Assembly (NCBI GenBank): GCA_016720595.1
Contig: JADKKI010000019.1
Span: forward strand, 62,001-126,000
DNA: 64,000 nt
Origin: Myxococcales bacterium
GTDB taxonomy: Bacteria; Myxococcota_A; Polyangia; Haliangiales; Haliangiaceae
Direction of reading: 5' to 3'
Both the position numbers and the translations under genes were made by a program. Shown piece after piece: positions 61,753-64,000 of this stretch (its first letter is position 1; the number at the start of each line of letters is the position of its first letter). A model generated the notes under the pieces. The model was not told the origin of the DNA. It did not search any database and saw only the letters and a program-made list of their open reading frames with translations.

Positions 61753-62583
61753 TCAGCGTCGGAGCGAGAGCGCCCACTTGTTGAACACGGGCTGGAACTC
61801 CTCGAGACGCTGGCCGAGGATCTTCTCGAGCGACTTCACGCCGGTGTGATCCTTGTCGACGACGAACGCCTTGTAGAACTCGCGCAGCTTGCCGTGGTCC
61901 TGGAGGTACTGGCAGAGGAACCGCGCGTAGGCGTAGGCGTCGAAGCTCGCGTCGTAGAAGCCCTCGCGCGTGGTGGTCAGCAGCTCCTTGAGCGGTGGGA
62001 TCGACTTGTCGCGGATCATCGAGGTCAGGCCGGGGAGGCGCCAGTTGGTGGTGCCCCACATGTGACCTTCGCGCTCGCGCGGCTGCTCGTAGAGCGAGGC
62101 GAGCCCTTCGTTGAACCACGACGGCGCGTCGGGGAAGTTGGCCTCGATGTACGGATGCACCAGCTCGTGCGAGAGCGTGCCGGCGCCGGGGCCGATGTTC
62201 ATGATCAGCGCGTTGTCGTCTGACGAGTAGTAGCCGTACGGCGTGGTGGGCTCGTCGTCGAAGAACTTCTTCGCGCCGGCCTTGTACGTGTTGATGTTCC
62301 GGAACAGCCAGATCACGAGGATCTTCTCGGGCTGCTTGTCGAAGTAGTCCTTCTCGATCAGCTTCACGACCCAGTCGACGAAGTTGACGCGCGACTGCAC
62401 CTTCCGGGGGGACTCGTCACCGACGATCACGAACGAGCCCTCCACCACCACCGTGAAGCCTTTGCCCTCGAGCTGCTTCCGGAGCTCGCCGGCGCGGGTG
62501 TCGAGCTCCTCGCGGGTGGGAGCGGCGGACGCGGTGGCGGACGCGGCGAGCAGGCACGCGGTGACGAGCAGGGCTGTCCTCAT
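61753..62583 (-). CDS. exported gluzincin-like metalloprotease (DUF1570/peptidase MA-like)
   Basis: A 276-residue secreted protein (signal LLVTACLLAASATASAA). Zinc motif HELVH (in TLSHELVHPYIEANFP) with a downstream E in WFNEGLASLYE, the glutamate third ligand typical of gluzincins such as the peptidase MA/DUF1570 group. A helical C-terminal part (YARFLCQYLQDHGKLREFYKAF) matches that group. The N-terminus is helical (LDTRAGELRKQLEGKGF). Substrate unknown. Divergent from the CPBP-like gene. Confidence 0.87.
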   Translation of the reverse strand: MRTALLVTACLLAASATASAAPTREELDTRAGELRKQLEGKGFTVVVEGSFVIVGDESPRKVQSRVNFVDWVVKLIEKDYFDKQPEKILVIWLFRNINTYKAGAKKFFDDEPTTPYGYYSSDDNALIMNIGPGAGTLSHELVHPYIEANFPDAPSWFNEGLASLYEQPREREGHMWGTTNWRLPGLTSMIRDKSIPPLKELLTTTREGFYDASFDAYAYARFLCQYLQDHGKLREFYKAFVVDKDHTGVKSLEKILGQRLEEFQPVFNKWALSLRR

Positions 62584-62710
62584 ATCCAGGTCGACAGGCG
62601 AAGACACCAGAAGTTGCACGCAAGTTCCCGAAACTTCGACCCAAGGTGCGTGGCCGAGGAGGTGTCACACTCCTGGGTAACCCCGACCGGGCTGCTATCG
62701 TAGCTATCTC

Positions 62711-63337
62711 GTGTCCACGCCCGCCGTGCGCCGCGGCATGGTGCCGATCGAGATCGCGCTCGTCCTCGTGATCGCGGTCGTGCCGTGGCCGGAGGGTGTG
62801 CAGCTCGGGATCCCGCTCGTGGTGGTGGCCTCGATCTGCCGCTGGGCGCGCGGGCGCAGCTGGGCCGAGGTCTGGGGCGGAGGGCGCGACAGGGCGTTGA
62901 TCGGCGCTGCGGCCGGTGTCGTCGCGCTCGTGATCGCGCTGCTCCTCGGCACGCCGGCGATCGAGGCGCTCGGCACGCGCGCGATCGAGTGGTCGCGGTT
63001 TCCGATCGTGCGCGGCAGCTACGTGCAGATGGCGGTCATCCTCGTCCTCGTGGCGGTCGGTGCGGCCGCGGCGGAGATGGCGTTTCGCGGCTGGCTGGTG
63101 GAGCGCGTGCTCGAGCTGTCGCCGGGGCCGCCGTTCCTCCCCGTGCTGTGCGGAGCGCTCGCCGAGGCGATCGTGATGCCCGGTGACTTCGCGGCGCGAT
63201 GTGGTGCGGGGCTGTTTGGCGCGGGCCTCGGCTGGATCTACGTCGCGTCGGGGCGCAGCGTGCTCGCTCCCACGCTCGCGCGCCTCGCGTTCACGGGCGG
63301 CGCGGTGATCCTCGAAGCGCTGCGGGTGATCGGCTAG
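62711..63337 (+). CDS. CPBP-family intramembrane protease-like protein
   Basis: A 208-residue membrane protein with five to six hydrophobic segments. The CPBP (CAAX protease/bacteriocin-processing) core reads AAAEMAFRGWL, where the usual motif is E-E-x-x-F-R-G, so the first glutamate is replaced. A second motif is weak (CGALAEAIVMPGDFAARCG). It could be an inactive relative. GTG start at 62711. The next gene starts 10 bases after its stop. Confidence 0.78.
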   Translation: MSTPAVRRGMVPIEIALVLVIAVVPWPEGVQLGIPLVVVASICRWARGRSWAEVWGGGRDRALIGAAAGVVALVIALLLGTPAIEALGTRAIEWSRFPIVRGSYVQMAVILVLVAVGAAAAEMAFRGWLVERVLELSPGPPFLPVLCGALAEAIVMPGDFAARCGAGLFGAGLGWIYVASGRSVLAPTLARLAFTGGAVILEALRVIG

Positions 63338-63347
63338 ACTTTTCGCG

Positions 63348-64000
63348 GTGAGAGCCGTCATCGTCGCTGTCGCGCTGTGCGCCTCCACGGGCAGCGCGCG
63401 CGCAGATGACGCCGCCGACATCGTGGCGATCACGCAGGCCGTGCCGCACTGCGAGGCGAAGCGCGCGCACTGCTTCGGCCTCCGCTTCCACGTCGCGCGC
63501 ACCGAGACCGGGGCGATGGTCGTCGAGCCGGCGTGGATCGCCGCGCAGCTCGCGATGGCGAATCGTCAGTTCGAGCCTCTCGACACCAGCTTCCAGGTCG
63601 CGGAGGTCTCGTTCCTCCCGGTCGACGCGGCCCGGATCGACGATCGAGCGGAGCGGACGTCGCTCGCCACGCGGATGAAGGGCACCGTGATCGACGTGTT
63701 CTTCACCGGGTACCTCGTCGATGTCGACAAGCCCGAGACGTTCGCCTACGGGGTGACCTGGCACGTCGGTGAGGACGGCCGCCTGATCATCATCTCGGGT
63801 ATGGGGCGCGATCGCACGCTCGCGCACGAGCTCGGCCACTTCTTCGGGCTCCCGCACTCGAAGTACGCGGTCTCGATCATGAACAAGGCACCGCGCGACG
63901 ATCCGCCGCCGGAGCAGCGCCGGTTCGCCGATCCGGAGATCGCGAAGATGAAACCCGTGCTCGCGCGTCTCGTGAAGAGCAAGGTGATCACGGAGCTCAC
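63348..64000 (+). CDS. exported metzincin-type metalloprotease, 3'-truncated by window end
   Basis: At least 217 residues, cut by the window edge. GTG start; signal peptide to about residue 20 (VAVALCASTGSARA|DD). Zinc site HELGHFFGLPH (H-E-x-x-H-x-x-G-x-x-H) with a Met-turn candidate SIMNKAP, the metzincin pattern. Upstream, a mixed domain (RFHVARTETGAMVVEP, NRQFEPLDTSFQVAEV) resembles other myxobacterial exported metzincins. Likely extracellular or periplasmic. Starts 10 bases after the CPBP-like gene, perhaps the same transcript. Confidence 0.9.
   Translation, partial: MRAVIVAVALCASTGSARADDAADIVAITQAVPHCEAKRAHCFGLRFHVARTETGAMVVEPAWIAAQLAMANRQFEPLDTSFQVAEVSFLPVDAARIDDRAERTSLATRMKGTVIDVFFTGYLVDVDKPETFAYGVTWHVGEDGRLIIISGMGRDRTLAHELGHFFGLPHSKYAVSIMNKAPRDDPPPEQRRFADPEIAKMKPVLARLVKSKVITEL

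Overview
The window is 64 kb of very GC-rich DNA from a Gram-negative bacterium of the Myxococcota (myxobacteria and relatives). A Kofleriaceae/Haliangium-like member fits best, but this is inferred from gene content and no rRNA is present. The signs are abundant small lipoproteins (several starting G-C-D-A-V-F/W-G after the lipobox), MYXO-CTERM-like C-terminal anchors, an eight-cysteine-cluster protein, an FHA protein with an AgmX/PglI end, an FHA/sigma-54 activator, a Ser/Thr kinase with the HRDVSPSN loop, and DUF1592/DUF1552 pairs. No phage, IS element, CRISPR array, tRNA or rRNA was recognised. Genes lie on both strands in short operons, many joined by 4-base GTGA or ATGA overlaps.

Layout. 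1-2.8 kb: DUF1592-DUF1552 pair. 2.8-5.5 kb (minus): four-gene cytochrome operon whose central gene is a monoheme cytochrome fused to an outer-membrane barrel (Cyc2-like architecture). 5.6-10.8 kb: lipoproteins, a regulator with two LuxR-type HTH domains, a membrane protein with a proline-rich linker and zinc ribbon, and a LOG-family hydrolase. 10.8-14.6 kb: ElaA-type acetyltransferase, adk, leuS. 14.6-15.2 kb: Phd/YefM-ParE/RelE toxin-antitoxin pair with an operator palindrome. 15.2-20.2 kb: lipoproteins, moaB, a secreted M4 metalloprotease. 20.2-30.5 kb: sigma-54 activator, two tandem PHB-depolymerase-like esterases, kinase/TPR operon, lipase plus porin. 30.5-39.4 kb: Kelch lipoprotein, release-factor-like protein, SixA, histidine-rich lipoprotein, pdxH, trypsin-like protease, beta-propeller lipoprotein.

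39.5-43.8 kb holds the most system-like locus: a PP2C phosphatase, an atypical kinase with zinc ribbon, a nicotinamidase-like hydrolase and a VWA (TerY-like) protein in one operon, with a clear promoter, an overlapping operator palindrome and an apparently leaderless start. This resembles the TerY-phosphorylation triad with an added NAD-metabolism-type enzyme. 43.9-50.8 kb: PAP2 phosphatase, DUF4349 lipoprotein, and an Mla-like ABC transporter operon with a possible TULIP-type lipid-binding protein. 51.1-58.1 kb: FHA-AgmX protein, AraC regulator, beta-propeller plus lone E2-type acyltransferase. 58.1-60.0 kb: gene-free segment with an extreme poly-G stretch and three degenerate ~0.3-0.45 kb repeats, each carrying the same hairpin, next to an HNH endonuclease gene. 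61.3-64 kb: eight-cysteine protein, two metalloproteases, CPBP-like membrane protein.

Quality caveat: at least six genes carry single-base (occasionally two-base) indels, mostly in short homopolymers, that break otherwise intact family frames. This looks like consensus error of a draft assembly more than gene decay, and it affects the reading of several genes below.
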